Source: an uncultured Solirubrobacterales bacterium (GTDB taxonomy: Bacteria; Actinomycetota; Thermoleophilia; Solirubrobacterales; 70-9). From it: a DNA stretch of 64,000 nt. The stretch covers positions 60,130 to 124,129 of the forward strand of contig CAJAIJ010000032.1 of assembly GCA_903939845.1 (NCBI GenBank), read 5' to 3'. The translations under genes and the position numbers were made by a program. The notes below the pieces were generated by a model. It ran no database searches. It saw nothing but the letters and a program-made list of their open reading frames with translations, and had not been told where the DNA came from. Positions 49,504-58,752 of the stretch are shown here, piece by piece. The first letter of the stretch is position 1; each line of letters opens with the position of its first letter.

Positions 49504-50466
49504 GTGTCGAACGGGGCTACAGATTCGATGATCGAGGTGGACCGCCTCTCGAAACGGTTTGGATCAGGAGATGACGCGGTCGACGCAGTCAAGTCGGTCA
49601 GCTTCAAGGTCGATCAGGGCGAGATCTTCGGACTCCTGGGGGCGAATGGGGCCGGGAAGTCGACGACCGTCCTCATGCTCACCACGCTCCTGGCTCCGAC
49701 CTCGGGAGACGCTCGGATTGCCGGCTACTCCCTGAGTAGTGACGGTGCCGGCATCAGGCGTTCGGTCGGTGCGGCCCTCCAGGACACGGGCCTCGACCCG
49801 ATGCAGAAGGGCGGGGGGCTGCTGGAGCTGCATGCCCGGCTGTTCGGGTTCGACCGCAAGGCGGCTATCCACCGGAGGGACGAGCTGCTCGATCTGGTCG
49901 GACTCCGTGATGCTGCCGATCGCCGCATCGGTGAGTATTCGGGCGGAATGAGGCGGCGCCTCGACCTCGCTGCCGCCCTCGTCAACCGGCCCAGGGTCCT
50001 CTTCCTCGACGAACCGACCACCGGTCTCGACCCGGCATCGAGGCGGGCGATCTGGGATGAGGTGGGGGTCCTTCGAGAGTCCGGAGTCACCGTCCTGTTG
50101 ACCACCCAGTATCTGGAGGAGGCCGATCAGCTCGCAGATCGGGTCGCGATCATGGCCGACGGGGAGATCGTCTCGACCGGAACCCCGGCCGAGCTAAAGG
50201 CCGGACTCGGTGCCGACGTGATCGAACTCGCTTTCGATGAGGAGGGTGTTGCCGAAGAGGCCGTTTCCGTGATCGGTCCGCCTGCCAACCGGTTGGGCCA
50301 GGTCGTCCGGATTCCGGCGGCGGATGGGCCGGCCGAGCTGGCGAGGGTCGTCGGCCTGCTCAAGGAAGCCGGGATCGAGAGCTCCTCGCTCTCGCTCTCG
50401 CAGCCGACCCTCGACGACGTCTTCCTGAACATCGTCGAGTCGCGAGGCGAGGGGGTGGGCAGGTGA
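49504..50466 (+). CDS. ABC transporter ATP-binding protein (DrrA-like)
   Basis: A 320-residue ATPase of an ABC-2 exporter: Walker A 'GLLGANGAGKSTTV' (about 45), Q-loop 'GAALQDTGLDP', signature 'YSGGMRRRLDLAAALV', Walker B 'RVLFLDEPTTGLDPAS', H-loop region 'LLTTQYLEEADQLAD' (Gln where His is common, as in DrrA-type). The C-terminal 90 residues form the DUF4162-like domain. GTG at 49504 is preferred because of its -10 box; the ATG at 49528 gives the conventional MIEVDRLSKRFG start. Overlaps the permease gene (GTGA). Confidence 0.92.
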   Translation: MSNGATDSMIEVDRLSKRFGSGDDAVDAVKSVSFKVDQGEIFGLLGANGAGKSTTVLMLTTLLAPTSGDARIAGYSLSSDGAGIRRSVGAALQDTGLDPMQKGGGLLELHARLFGFDRKAAIHRRDELLDLVGLRDAADRRIGEYSGGMRRRLDLAAALVNRPRVLFLDEPTTGLDPASRRAIWDEVGVLRESGVTVLLTTQYLEEADQLADRVAIMADGEIVSTGTPAELKAGLGADVIELAFDEEGVAEEAVSVIGPPANRLGQVVRIPAADGPAELARVVGLLKEAGIESSSLSLSQPTLDDVFLNIVESRGEGVGR

Positions 50467-51278
50467 ACGCGAATCCGGTCGGGGGAGATTCAGCGCCGCG
50501 GAAGGAGGGAGTCGCATTCGGACTCCAGGTGTGGCTGCTTACCGGTCGGTTCCTCGGGAACGCGATCCGGCAGCCCGCCGTGATCCTCCCGAACCTCGGG
50601 ATCTCGATCTTCTTCCTGATCGTCTACTACGGCTCATTCGGAGATTCCCCGGCGATCGTCCAGCTGACCGGAGGCAACTACCTGAACTTCGTCCTGCCGG
50701 TCACCGTTCTGTTCGCTTCGATCAGTGGCGGTGCGGCCGGACTGACCCTGGTCGAGGATCTGGAGTCCGGCTACTTCAGGAGACAGCTCAGCATGCCGCT
50801 GTCTCGAACCGCGATGGTCCTCTCGGCGATGCTTTTGGGGGCGATCCAGGTGACTTTCGAGGCGATCCTGATAATCGCCCTCGGGCTGGTCCTGGGTGCC
50901 GACCCGGCGGCCGGCGCACTAGGACTCCTCGCCCTTCTCTTCTTCTCCCTGCTCTGGGGACTCGGGTTCGCCGGTTATTCAGTTGCGACCGGGCTTCTGA
51001 CCGGCAACGCCCGGGCGGCCCAGTCCGCCACCTTCATCTTCTTCCCTCTGCTCTTCCTTGCCCCCGTGTTCCTGCCCTTCGACCAGCTTGCTCCCTGGAT
51101 CCAGGCCATCGCCCGGGTCAATCCCACGACCTACATGCTCGAAGGGATGAGGTCCCTGATGATCGACGGCTGGGAGCTCTGGCCGTTGGCCAAGGCCCTG
51201 ATAGCGGGGGCGGCCTTCGCCCTGGTGACCCTGATCTGGGCGGTCCGGGTCGCGATACGAAAGACCTCGCGGGCCTGA
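50463..51278 (+). CDS. ABC-2 type permease
   Basis: A 271-residue membrane protein with six helices, partner of the upstream ATPase. Features of the ABC-2/DrrB fold: 'LPNLGISIFFLIVYYGSF', 'TLVEDLESGYFRRQLSMPLSRTAMVLS' in parts (cytosolic coupling helix), and 'LAPWIQAIARVNPTTYMLEGMRSLM' in parts near the last helix. Exported substrate unknown (drug, lipid or antibiotic). GTG start overlapping the ATPase stop. Confidence 0.9.
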   Translation: MNANPVGGDSAPRKEGVAFGLQVWLLTGRFLGNAIRQPAVILPNLGISIFFLIVYYGSFGDSPAIVQLTGGNYLNFVLPVTVLFASISGGAAGLTLVEDLESGYFRRQLSMPLSRTAMVLSAMLLGAIQVTFEAILIIALGLVLGADPAAGALGLLALLFFSLLWGLGFAGYSVATGLLTGNARAAQSATFIFFPLLFLAPVFLPFDQLAPWIQAIARVNPTTYMLEGMRSLMIDGWELWPLAKALIAGAAFALVTLIWAVRVAIRKTSRA

Positions 51279-51317
51279 ATCCCATCCGGGGGCTCGGGCA
51301 TCTGGGAAGATGGACCG

Positions 51318-52013
51318 ATGGAGATCTCCGGGAGTCGAATACTCCTCGCGGGCGCCACTGGCGTGATCGGCGGCAAGCTCGCCGAGGCCCTTTCCGAAAA
51401 CGGTGCCCGACTGTTCCTGGCCGGGCGCGATCCCGGGGCGCTGGCCTCGATCGGGGAGCGCCTCCAGTCCGAGACGGTCGTCCTCGACTACTCGGAGCCC
51501 GAATCGGTCGCCGGCGCCGTCGAGGCGGCGGTTGCCGGGCTGGGAGGTCTCGATGCGGTCGTAGTGGCCACCGGCGCGGTGGCCTTCGGTGAAGCTCGCG
51601 ATCTCGACCCCGAGGTTCTCACGAGGCTGATCGAGGCCAATGCCACCGGGCCGATGCACCTGATCTCGGAGTCTCTGAAGAGGCTCGAGCCCGGGGGTTC
51701 GATCGTCGCGATCACGGCCGTCGTGGCGGAGTTCCCGACCGCGGGAATGGCTGCCTACTCCGCCTCCAAGGCCTCTCTGGCAGCATTTCTCTCTGCCCTT
51801 CGACGCGAGGTCCGCAGGCAGTTCACGGTCCTCGAGGTGAGCCCTGGACACATGGAGACGGGGTTCGCCGGCCGAGCGCTGGCCGGAGAGCCACCGGCGA
51901 TGCCGGAGCCTGAAGACGTGGACGATCTGGTCGGGGTGATCGTCCAGTCGATGATCGACGGTCGGCGGGAGATCCGTTACGACATCCGCTCCCGTGAGCT
52001 GCAGGTGAAATGA
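51318..52013 (+). CDS. Short-chain dehydrogenase/reductase
   Basis: A 231-residue classical SDR: 'ILLAGATGVIGGKLAEALSENG' (cofactor loop with ATG instead of TGG), 'LFLAGRDPGAL' with Arg after beta-2 (NADPH preference), and Y-x3-K in 'MAAYSASKASLAAFLSALRREV' in parts. Central 'NNAG' is replaced by 'VATGAV'. Substrate unknown. It overlaps the next gene (ATGA), so it may belong functionally with the small membrane protein. Confidence 0.88.
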   Translation: MEISGSRILLAGATGVIGGKLAEALSENGARLFLAGRDPGALASIGERLQSETVVLDYSEPESVAGAVEAAVAGLGGLDAVVVATGAVAFGEARDLDPEVLTRLIEANATGPMHLISESLKRLEPGGSIVAITAVVAEFPTAGMAAYSASKASLAAFLSALRREVRRQFTVLEVSPGHMETGFAGRALAGEPPAMPEPEDVDDLVGVIVQSMIDGRREIRYDIRSRELQVK

Positions 52014-52453
52014 CGGAGGCAGTCCTGGTCGCCTGCGTCGGCTCGACTCTGTTCATGGTCGGTCTGACCTGGTTCGTCCAGGTCGTCCACTATCCGCTCT
52101 TCTCCCGCGTCGGCCAGGATTCCTTCCCGGCCTACCACGAAGAACACTCGGCTCGCACCACCTGGGTGGTGGCCGCTCCGATGCTGATCGAGCTGGCGTC
52201 CTCCGTGGCCCTGGCACTGAATCCTCCTGACGGTCTCGCTGCGCTCGCGACGGTCGGGGCGGCCCTGGCGATCGCGATCTGGGCAGTCACCCTGATCCTG
52301 GCCGTTCCAGCCCATTCGGCGATCGGCCGGGAAGGGCTCGGCCCGGACCTCCATGCGCGGCTGCAGCGGGCGAGTCTGATCCGGACCTGGCTCTGGACCC
52401 TTCACGGGGCCGTAGTCCTGGCAATGGTCGTCGACGTCATCGATCTGACATGA
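52010..52453 (+). CDS. Four-helix membrane protein, DUF1772-like
   Basis: A 147-residue integral membrane protein with four helices (about 5-25, 53-70, 75-100, 122-142). The first helix is followed by 'WFVQVVHYPLFSRVGQDSFPAYHEEHSART' (read in parts) with conserved-looking His and acidic residues, a pattern seen in DUF1772-like proteins. Function unknown. Overlaps genes on both sides (ATGA, ATGA), so it is firmly part of the SDR-MgtE-like row. Confidence 0.78.
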   Translation: MTEAVLVACVGSTLFMVGLTWFVQVVHYPLFSRVGQDSFPAYHEEHSARTTWVVAAPMLIELASSVALALNPPDGLAALATVGAALAIAIWAVTLILAVPAHSAIGREGLGPDLHARLQRASLIRTWLWTLHGAVVLAMVVDVIDLT

Positions 52454-53454
52454 GCTCGACCGATCGAGATACCGAGCCGTCAGAGTCTGCCAATGCCCCG
52501 AAGACTCTCGGTTCGGTCATCGGTCACGCCACCGTCGCGGTCCCCATCGGGACCGGGAGAGATTCGGCCGGGTCGACCCTGGAGGCGCTCAGGCGCCACG
52601 AACTGGAAGAGGTCCGGGAGATTGTCGTTCTCGAACACCAGCGGCCGGTCGGTCTGGTCTCGATCGAGTCGCTGCTCACGGCCGATCCCGAGGCGGCTCT
52701 CGGCTCCATGATGAATGAGGACTTCCCGGTCGTCACATTCGATACCGACGAAGAGGTCGCGGCCCATTCCCTCGTCGAATCGGGTGACGGCTGTCTGGTC
52801 GTGGTCGGACCCGGCGGAGGGTTCGCCGGCCTCGTCTTCGCCGATCAGATGCTTCCGGTGATGCTTGCCGAGCACGAAGAGGACATGGCCAGGATCGGTG
52901 GTTACATGGCCGGATCGAGGGAGGCCAGGACGGCTGCCAGTGAACCGGTCCTCAGAAGGCTCTGGCATCGGGTCCCCTGGCTCCTGGTCGGTCTCCTCGG
53001 GGCGATGCTCTCTGCAGTCCTGATGAGCGCCTTCGAGGAGGATCTCGAGGCCAACGTCCTGCTCGCGCTCTTTGTCCCGGCGATCGTCTACATGGCCGGT
53101 GCGGTCGGGTCCCAGACCCAGACGGTTCTGATCAGGGCCTTCGCCGTCGGGGTGCGGACCAGGGACATCTTCTGGCGGGAGGCTTTGACCGGGGCCATGG
53201 TCGGGGTGCTGATCGGAGCGGTCTTCTTCGTCTTCGCCGTGCTCGGTTGGGGGGACACCGGGGTGGCCCTTGCCGTCGCCCTCGCCCTCGTCGTCAGCGG
53301 TCTCGCCTCGACCTTCATCGCGATGGCACTGCCCTCGCTGTTCAAGCGCCTGGGCCTGGATCCCGCCTTCGGATCTGGCCCTCTGGCGACCCTGCTTCAG
53401 GACCTGCTCTCGATCCTGGTCTACTTCGGAGTGGTAGGCATCGTCGTGCTTTGA
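52450..53454 (+). CDS. MgtE-like divalent cation transporter with CBS pair
   Basis: A 334-residue protein: CBS-like domains (about 18-150, 'EVREIVVLEHQRPVGLVSIESLL', 'FPVVTFDTDEEVAAHSLVES') then five helices of the MgtE channel (about 175-334). Channel signatures: 'RVPWLLVGLLGAMLSAVLMS', 'LALFVPAIVYMAGAVGSQTQTVLIRAFAVG' in parts, 'WREALTGAMVGVLIG' and the terminal 'LQDLLSILVYFGVVGIVVL'. The helical N domain usual in MgtE is absent, so the Mg2+ gating differs. Likely Mg2+ (or Co2+) flux. ATGA overlap with the upstream gene. Confidence 0.85.
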   Translation: MSSTDRDTEPSESANAPKTLGSVIGHATVAVPIGTGRDSAGSTLEALRRHELEEVREIVVLEHQRPVGLVSIESLLTADPEAALGSMMNEDFPVVTFDTDEEVAAHSLVESGDGCLVVVGPGGGFAGLVFADQMLPVMLAEHEEDMARIGGYMAGSREARTAASEPVLRRLWHRVPWLLVGLLGAMLSAVLMSAFEEDLEANVLLALFVPAIVYMAGAVGSQTQTVLIRAFAVGVRTRDIFWREALTGAMVGVLIGAVFFVFAVLGWGDTGVALAVALALVVSGLASTFIAMALPSLFKRLGLDPAFGSGPLATLLQDLLSILVYFGVVGIVVL

Positions 53455-53546
53455 GGCACCTTCGGGCGGCCGCGCGATGCTCTGCTAGCTTTGCGGTCTC
53501 CGGGGCGGGAGAAACCTTCTTCAGTTTCCGGGGTTGAACAGGAGAG

Positions 53547-54950
53547 ATGATGACCTCTACCCATCGGGAAATCGACTCGAAGCTACGCGTTGGAACGGCT
53601 CTGGTCCTTGCGACCGCGCTCTTCCTGCTGGTCGGGTTCGTCGCTATGCCCGGCCGCTCGGCAGGAAACGGAGGCACTCCGACCGGCTACAACCCGAACG
53701 ACCTGCCGGTGGCCTCCTGCTTCTGGACCGGTGCCTTCACCAGTTCGAACCCGAAGACCAACGTCGCTTACCCCGGCACCGAAATCACCTATTGGGGGGC
53801 CAAGTTCATCACCCCGCCCGGGGCGGTGCTCACGTTGAAGGGCAGATTTCCGCACGCCCGCTACTCGTCGCTCAACGCCTACACCGATGACGGGGTCTCG
53901 ACCGGCTCGCTCAGTGACCGGCAGATCAGGCCTGACGCAGGTTCGATCAATCCGGGCATTCCCGGGAAGGACCGTCGGGCGAAGAACCGCAGCTACACGG
54001 TCACCGTGATCGGCGAGGAAAGGCCTGCCGTCGCCGCCCCCAACACTCTCTACGCGGCCCCCGTCGACGGGGCTCACCAGGACATCCTCTACCGCGTGTA
54101 CATCCCCGACAAGGGTCGGGACGGGGCCGGGGGAACCGGACTCCCGACGCCGTCACTGAGGCTTCAGGACGGAACGGTCCTGACCGGGCAGGCGCTCTGC
54201 GACGAGATGAACTCGATTCACGACTACACCAACACCCTTCTTCCCCAGGGGGTCTACTCCAACCTGATTCAGGGCAAGGGGCCGACCGAGACCGCGACCA
54301 ACCCGGCGTCGCCGACGGTCAGGTTCGGCAAGTACTTCAACCTCCCGACCTCGCTGGCCAGGTACCTGACCCCTGAGGAGCTGGAGACGGCCTGGGCCTT
54401 GAACCCTGAATACGAGGGCACCCAGTACGACAACAGCGACGCCCGTTACATGACCGGCGCCTTCAGCTTCGACTTCGGCCAGGTCGTCGTACTGAAGGGC
54501 ACGCTCCCGACCACGCCTCGCACTCTGAGCGGCGAGAAGAAGATGACGAGTGGACAGCTGGTGGCATGGGACATGTGCATCGTTCAGTCTCTGGTGACCA
54601 CGAAGACCCACCGGTGCGTATTCGATGAGCAGTTGCCGCTGAGGGGTCGGGATGGGCGCCAGTACACGATCGCGATCTCCCGTCCCGAGAACCGTCCCGC
54701 GAATGCCGTGGTTCGTTGCGGGGTGTGGTGGATGCCAGCCGACCCGGCGGGCGATGGTGCAGGACGGCCCAACGTAGGGCAGCTGCTGACCAGGAACGTG
54801 CTTCCGTCGTCACGATTCAAACAGTCGAGCTGGGACGTCGAAACGCCGTTTTCGGCCGATGCGATGAAGACGATGGGTGCCTACTACCCCAAGGGCTCCC
54901 ACATGAGCAAGAAACAGTTCGAGCGGTCGGGTTGCAGGAAGAAGAAGTGA
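53547..54950 (+). CDS. Secreted protein with DUF1214-like elements
   Basis: A 467-residue exported protein; signal segment at about 18-36. The middle contains 'RFPHARYSSLNAYTDDGVSTGSLSDRQIRPDAG' in parts, which resembles the C-terminal domain of DUF1254/DUF1214 proteins. Basic C-terminus, with Cys at about 57, 217, 351, 361, 388 and 464. No assigned activity. ATG preceded by a clear AGGAGAG, so it has its own leader (TAGCTT at about 53482 may be -10). Its stop overlaps the sulfatase start, opening a four-gene coupled operon. Confidence 0.75.
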   Translation: MMTSTHREIDSKLRVGTALVLATALFLLVGFVAMPGRSAGNGGTPTGYNPNDLPVASCFWTGAFTSSNPKTNVAYPGTEITYWGAKFITPPGAVLTLKGRFPHARYSSLNAYTDDGVSTGSLSDRQIRPDAGSINPGIPGKDRRAKNRSYTVTVIGEERPAVAAPNTLYAAPVDGAHQDILYRVYIPDKGRDGAGGTGLPTPSLRLQDGTVLTGQALCDEMNSIHDYTNTLLPQGVYSNLIQGKGPTETATNPASPTVRFGKYFNLPTSLARYLTPEELETAWALNPEYEGTQYDNSDARYMTGAFSFDFGQVVVLKGTLPTTPRTLSGEKKMTSGQLVAWDMCIVQSLVTTKTHRCVFDEQLPLRGRDGRQYTIAISRPENRPANAVVRCGVWWMPADPAGDGAGRPNVGQLLTRNVLPSSRFKQSSWDVETPFSADAMKTMGAYYPKGSHMSKKQFERSGCRKKK

Positions 54951-56647
54951 ACCCGGAGTCCGAACCCGGTCAGGGTTCGGACGGGGATAGAGGGGGGCCG
55001 CCCAACCTGCTTCTGCTGATCACCGATCAGCAACGGGTTCCCATGCACTGGCCCGCGGAGCCGGGCTGGGCCGAGCGGTTGACGCCTGCAGATGCCGAGT
55101 TGGCCAGGACCGGCATCACCTTCCGGAACGCGACCTGCGCCAGCGCGATGTGCTCGCCGAGCCGGGCCTCGCTGCTCACCGGGCGCTGGCCATCCCGCCA
55201 CGGGGTCGAGCTCACCCTCACGCAGGGTGGAGCGCAGATCAAGCCGGAAAACGGTCCGGCTTCGCTCAGGCTGGCAATCGCTGCAGTCCTGAGGGGGGAG
55301 ATCGGATTGCTCGAGGCGGTCAAGGTCATCTTCCGGTCTGCCACCCGGCGTCCCGATGCCGGGCCGGATGAGCGGGAACTCGACCCGACCACGCCCAACA
55401 TCGCCACGATCCTCGGCAGGGCCGGCTACCGAACCGTCATCAAGGGCAAGTGGCACCTCACCCAGCCGGTGGACGGCGACGGCTGGAGCGAAGCAGACGC
55501 CATGCGTCTGGCATCGGAGTTCGGCCTCGAGGGCTGGGTGCCTCCGGACGCCGGGGAGAACATCGAGCCGTCCCACTTCGGTGGTGGATCGTTCGCGGGG
55601 CGCTCGAAGGAGGGATACGACGAGGATTTCTGCCGTCAGGTGGAGGATTTCCTGGCCGACCCTCCGCCCGAGCCCTGGGCCCTGATTGCCTCCATGGTCA
55701 ACCCCCACGATGTCCTCGCATACCCCTCGTCCTATTCGGAGGGCGGTTACGGGCCCGGAGATTGGGCCGATCTCGGCGAGGTCGACCTGCCGGCGACGGC
55801 CAGGGAGAACCTCAAGGGGAAGCCGAAGGTCCATGTCGTTCAGCGCTTCGGCCAGACGAGCTTTCTCGGTCCGGTTACCGGTGAGGAGGAGATGCTCGAC
55901 TACTGCCGGTTCTATGCCCATCTGCAGCGACTCGTCGACGAGAAGGTCGGTCGCATAGTCGAGGCGTTGGGGGACCCCGAAGATCCCGGATCGCTCAGGT
56001 CGAAGACCCTGGTGGTCAGGACCTCCGATCACGGCGAGATGGGCATGGCCCACGGCGGCCTCAGACAGAAGACATTCAACGCCTATGACGAGACGATCAG
56101 AGTCCCACTCGTCTTCTCGAACCCGCAGCTCTTCCCCGGACCGGCCGAATCGAGCCGTCCCGCGACCCTCTGCGATGTGCTCCCGACCCTGGCCTCGATC
56201 GCCGGCATCGATACGGCCGGCGACGGCATCACGGGTCGGGATCTGACCGGTGAGCTTGCCCGGGAAGCAGCCCACTCGGCGAGCGGGTTCGACTCCCTGT
56301 TCTCTTCGGGCGGAAGGGCCGACGAAGGATCGGCTCCGGCCCATTTCACCTACGACGACCACCAGTCCGGTACCGCCTATACGAATGTAGCTCCGCAGCC
56401 GAACAGGATCAGGGCCGTGAGGTCCGAGGATGCGATGTACGCGGTCTATTACGACCCCGGGGATCCCGGCAACCGGGAGTACGAGCTCTACAACCTCGGT
56501 CGCGACCCTCTTCAGATCAGGAACCTGGTCGACGTCTCGACCGGGGCCGTGATCGATCCGGCCGACGAACCGCTTCGCGCGGCGATGGCAGGCGAGCTGG
56601 ACGTCGCGATGGATGAACACGGAACCCGGGTTCACGCGGGGAAGTGA
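54947..56647 (+). CDS. Sulfatase-like hydrolase
   Basis: A 566-residue alkaline-phosphatase-superfamily enzyme. N-terminal metal motif 'PNLLLLITDQQR', formylglycine signature C-x-P-S-R in 'CSPSRASLLTGRWPSRHG' (Cys about 66), 'IKGKWHLTQP', and the second metal cluster 'RTSDHGEMGMAHGG'. It should cleave sulfate or phosphonate esters after Cys-to-formylglycine conversion. No signal peptide is visible from the GTG at 54947, so it seems cytoplasmic, which is uncommon but known. No modifying enzyme is encoded nearby. GTG overlaps the previous stop. Confidence 0.9.
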   Translation: MNPESEPGQGSDGDRGGPPNLLLLITDQQRVPMHWPAEPGWAERLTPADAELARTGITFRNATCASAMCSPSRASLLTGRWPSRHGVELTLTQGGAQIKPENGPASLRLAIAAVLRGEIGLLEAVKVIFRSATRRPDAGPDERELDPTTPNIATILGRAGYRTVIKGKWHLTQPVDGDGWSEADAMRLASEFGLEGWVPPDAGENIEPSHFGGGSFAGRSKEGYDEDFCRQVEDFLADPPPEPWALIASMVNPHDVLAYPSSYSEGGYGPGDWADLGEVDLPATARENLKGKPKVHVVQRFGQTSFLGPVTGEEEMLDYCRFYAHLQRLVDEKVGRIVEALGDPEDPGSLRSKTLVVRTSDHGEMGMAHGGLRQKTFNAYDETIRVPLVFSNPQLFPGPAESSRPATLCDVLPTLASIAGIDTAGDGITGRDLTGELAREAAHSASGFDSLFSSGGRADEGSAPAHFTYDDHQSGTAYTNVAPQPNRIRAVRSEDAMYAVYYDPGDPGNREYELYNLGRDPLQIRNLVDVSTGAVIDPADEPLRAAMAGELDVAMDEHGTRVHAGK

Positions 56648-57453
56648 ACGAAGGAAACCGGGAAACCTTCCGACGGTTCGTCGCGATCGGCGACAGCCAG
56701 ACCGAGGGAGTCGGGGACGCCCCGCACCCCGACGGCTCGGATCGAGGCTGGGCCGACAGGTTCGCAACCTCTCTGGCCAAGAGCAACCCGGACCTCCTGT
56801 ACGCCAATCTCGCCATCCGTGGTCGAACCGCAGGCCAGGTGATCGAAGGTCAGCTCGAGCCGGCCCTTGCCCTCGAACCCGACCTCGTCAGCGTGATTGC
56901 CGGCATGAATGATCTGATCCGACCGGGGTTCGACCTCGACGAGGTGATCGGGATCCTCGACACGATGGAGAGGGCCTTCATAGAGGCCGGAGCGGTGGTG
57001 ATCACGATCACCTATCCGGACCCCGACGGCCTCGGCCCCCTGGGCGGCCTGATGGAGGATCGGGTTCGGGCCTTCAATCAGGGAATAAGGGACTCCGCCC
57101 GGTCGAACGGCACTCGTGTGCTGGACCTCGAACCGATCAAGGCAACTGCCGACTCACGGATCTGGCGACCGGATCGACTCCACCTGAATCCGGACGGCCA
57201 CGAGCGGATGGCCCAGGGGATGCTTTCTCTGGTGGCACCGGAGCTCGTCGATGAGCGGTGGCGGACTCCCTTGCCGCCGGTGCCGGTCAAGAGCGGGGGG
57301 GAGGCATTCATGGACGAAGCCGAATGGTTCTTCCGCTATCTCGCTCCCTGGATCGGTCGGAGGATCGCCGGCCGTTCATCGGGCGATGGCCGTGTTGCCA
57401 AGAGGCCCACCTACGCTCCCGTTCCGGATGGTGAGACAATCGCCCCCGAATGA
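56644..57453 (+). CDS. SGNH/GDSL-family hydrolase
   Basis: A 269-residue esterase-like protein: block I 'FVAIGDSQTEGVGD' (catalytic Ser about 17), block III 'SVIAGMNDLIRPG' and block V D-x2-H in 'WRPDRLHLNPDGHERMA'. The Gly and Asn of the oxyanion hole are present. Deacetylates or hydrolyses an ester; substrate unknown. GTG start overlapping the sulfatase stop and ATGA overlap with the antiporter gene. Confidence 0.9.
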   Translation: MNEGNRETFRRFVAIGDSQTEGVGDAPHPDGSDRGWADRFATSLAKSNPDLLYANLAIRGRTAGQVIEGQLEPALALEPDLVSVIAGMNDLIRPGFDLDEVIGILDTMERAFIEAGAVVITITYPDPDGLGPLGGLMEDRVRAFNQGIRDSARSNGTRVLDLEPIKATADSRIWRPDRLHLNPDGHERMAQGMLSLVAPELVDERWRTPLPPVPVKSGGEAFMDEAEWFFRYLAPWIGRRIAGRSSGDGRVAKRPTYAPVPDGETIAPE

Positions 57454-58745
57454 GTGAAGGAGCCCTCCACCAGATCCCCCTGATTGCAGCTTCACCCGGG
57501 TTCTCTTTCTTCGACGGCTACGCATTCGGGGTCTTCTTCATCGGGCTGGCGCTCTTCGTTGCGATCTGGGCACTGTCCGGGCATCGCCGAAGGTCGGTCA
57601 CCCCAGCTGCCGTCTACCTGTTGCTCGGGGCCGCTGCAGCGATCGGCCTCAACCTCCTGGATATAGGACAGCTCGACCCGATCACCGATTCCGGGGTGAT
57701 CGAACGCCTGTCCGAAGTCGCCGTGATCGTCGCTCTCTTTGCTGCGGGGCTGAGAATCGACCGTCGTCTCGGCTGGCGTCGGTGGCGCTCCACCGTCCTG
57801 CTGATAGGGGTGGTAATGCCGGTCACTATCGCCGCCGTCGCCCTCTTCGCCAACACCCTGATGGGCCTTTCACTCGGGGCGGCGCTGCTGCTCGGAGCCT
57901 CCCTCGCGCCGACCGACCCGGTTCTCGCACGGGGAGTCCAGGTGGCCGGGCCGGGGGAGGGCGACCGCACCGAGTCCCACTTCGCACTCACCTCGGAAGC
58001 CGGTCTCAACGACGGCCTCGCGTTCCCCTTCGTACTTCTCGCCCTCTTCATCGCCGGGGAGCCCGGGGTCGGCTGGTTCGCGGAGTGGTTCACGGCCGAT
58101 GTCCTTTACGCAATTGGGGTAGGGGTCTCGATCGGGATCGTCGGCGGTTTCTCGATCGGATATGCATCCGACTGGCTGAGGTCGAAGGGGCTGCTGAATC
58201 CCCAATACGACGGATGGGTCGCCCTCGCCGCCGTCCTCCTGATCTACGGATTGACCGAGATCTTCAGCGCCTATGGCTTCCTTGCAGCCTTCGCCGGCGG
58301 CCTCGCCTTCCGTCGTTACGAGTGGGACCACGAGGCTCATCACCGGGTCCACACCGGCTCCGACCTGGTCGAGAACATCCTCGAGCTGGCAATGCTCGTC
58401 CTGCTCGGCAGCACCATCACCCTCGTCGGGCTCGAGCAACCGGGGTTCTGGGGCTGGATCCTCGTGCCGGTCCTGATAGTTCTGATCCGGCCGCTCGCCG
58501 TGCTCGGGTCCTTCATCGGCTCATCCGTCCCGATGAGGCAGAGAGCCTTCATCGGCTGGTTCGGGATCCGGGGTGTCGGATCGTTCTACTACGCGGCCGT
58601 CGGCATCGGGGCCGGAGTCCTCTCGCTCGAGGAGGCCTCGACGATCTACTGGACGATCATCGCCTGCGTCGGCGTCTCGATCCTCGTCCACGGAATGACG
58701 TCCCGGCCGGCAGTCAAGAGTCTCGAGACCCACGGCTGCGAGTGA
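57450..58745 (+). CDS. CPA1-type Na+/H+ antiporter
   Basis: A 431-residue membrane protein with about 12 helices. Cation-exchange core visible as 'LGASLAPTDPVLARGVQVAGPGEGDRTE' in parts, 'TSEAGLNDGLAFPFVLLALF' with the E-x3-N-D pattern typical of Na+/H+ exchangers, and 'IGWFGIRGVGSFYYAAVGIG' in helix 11. Exchanges H+ for Na+ or K+. Last gene of the coupled operon starting at 53547. Confidence 0.92.
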   Translation: MSEGALHQIPLIAASPGFSFFDGYAFGVFFIGLALFVAIWALSGHRRRSVTPAAVYLLLGAAAAIGLNLLDIGQLDPITDSGVIERLSEVAVIVALFAAGLRIDRRLGWRRWRSTVLLIGVVMPVTIAAVALFANTLMGLSLGAALLLGASLAPTDPVLARGVQVAGPGEGDRTESHFALTSEAGLNDGLAFPFVLLALFIAGEPGVGWFAEWFTADVLYAIGVGVSIGIVGGFSIGYASDWLRSKGLLNPQYDGWVALAAVLLIYGLTEIFSAYGFLAAFAGGLAFRRYEWDHEAHHRVHTGSDLVENILELAMLVLLGSTITLVGLEQPGFWGWILVPVLIVLIRPLAVLGSFIGSSVPMRQRAFIGWFGIRGVGSFYYAAVGIGAGVLSLEEASTIYWTIIACVGVSILVHGMTSRPAVKSLETHGCE

Positions 58746-58752
58746 AGAGAGG

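Noticed and set aside
54884..56767. 627-codon minus-strand frame
   Set aside because: Antisense to the sulfatase gene; no motif and no start signal.
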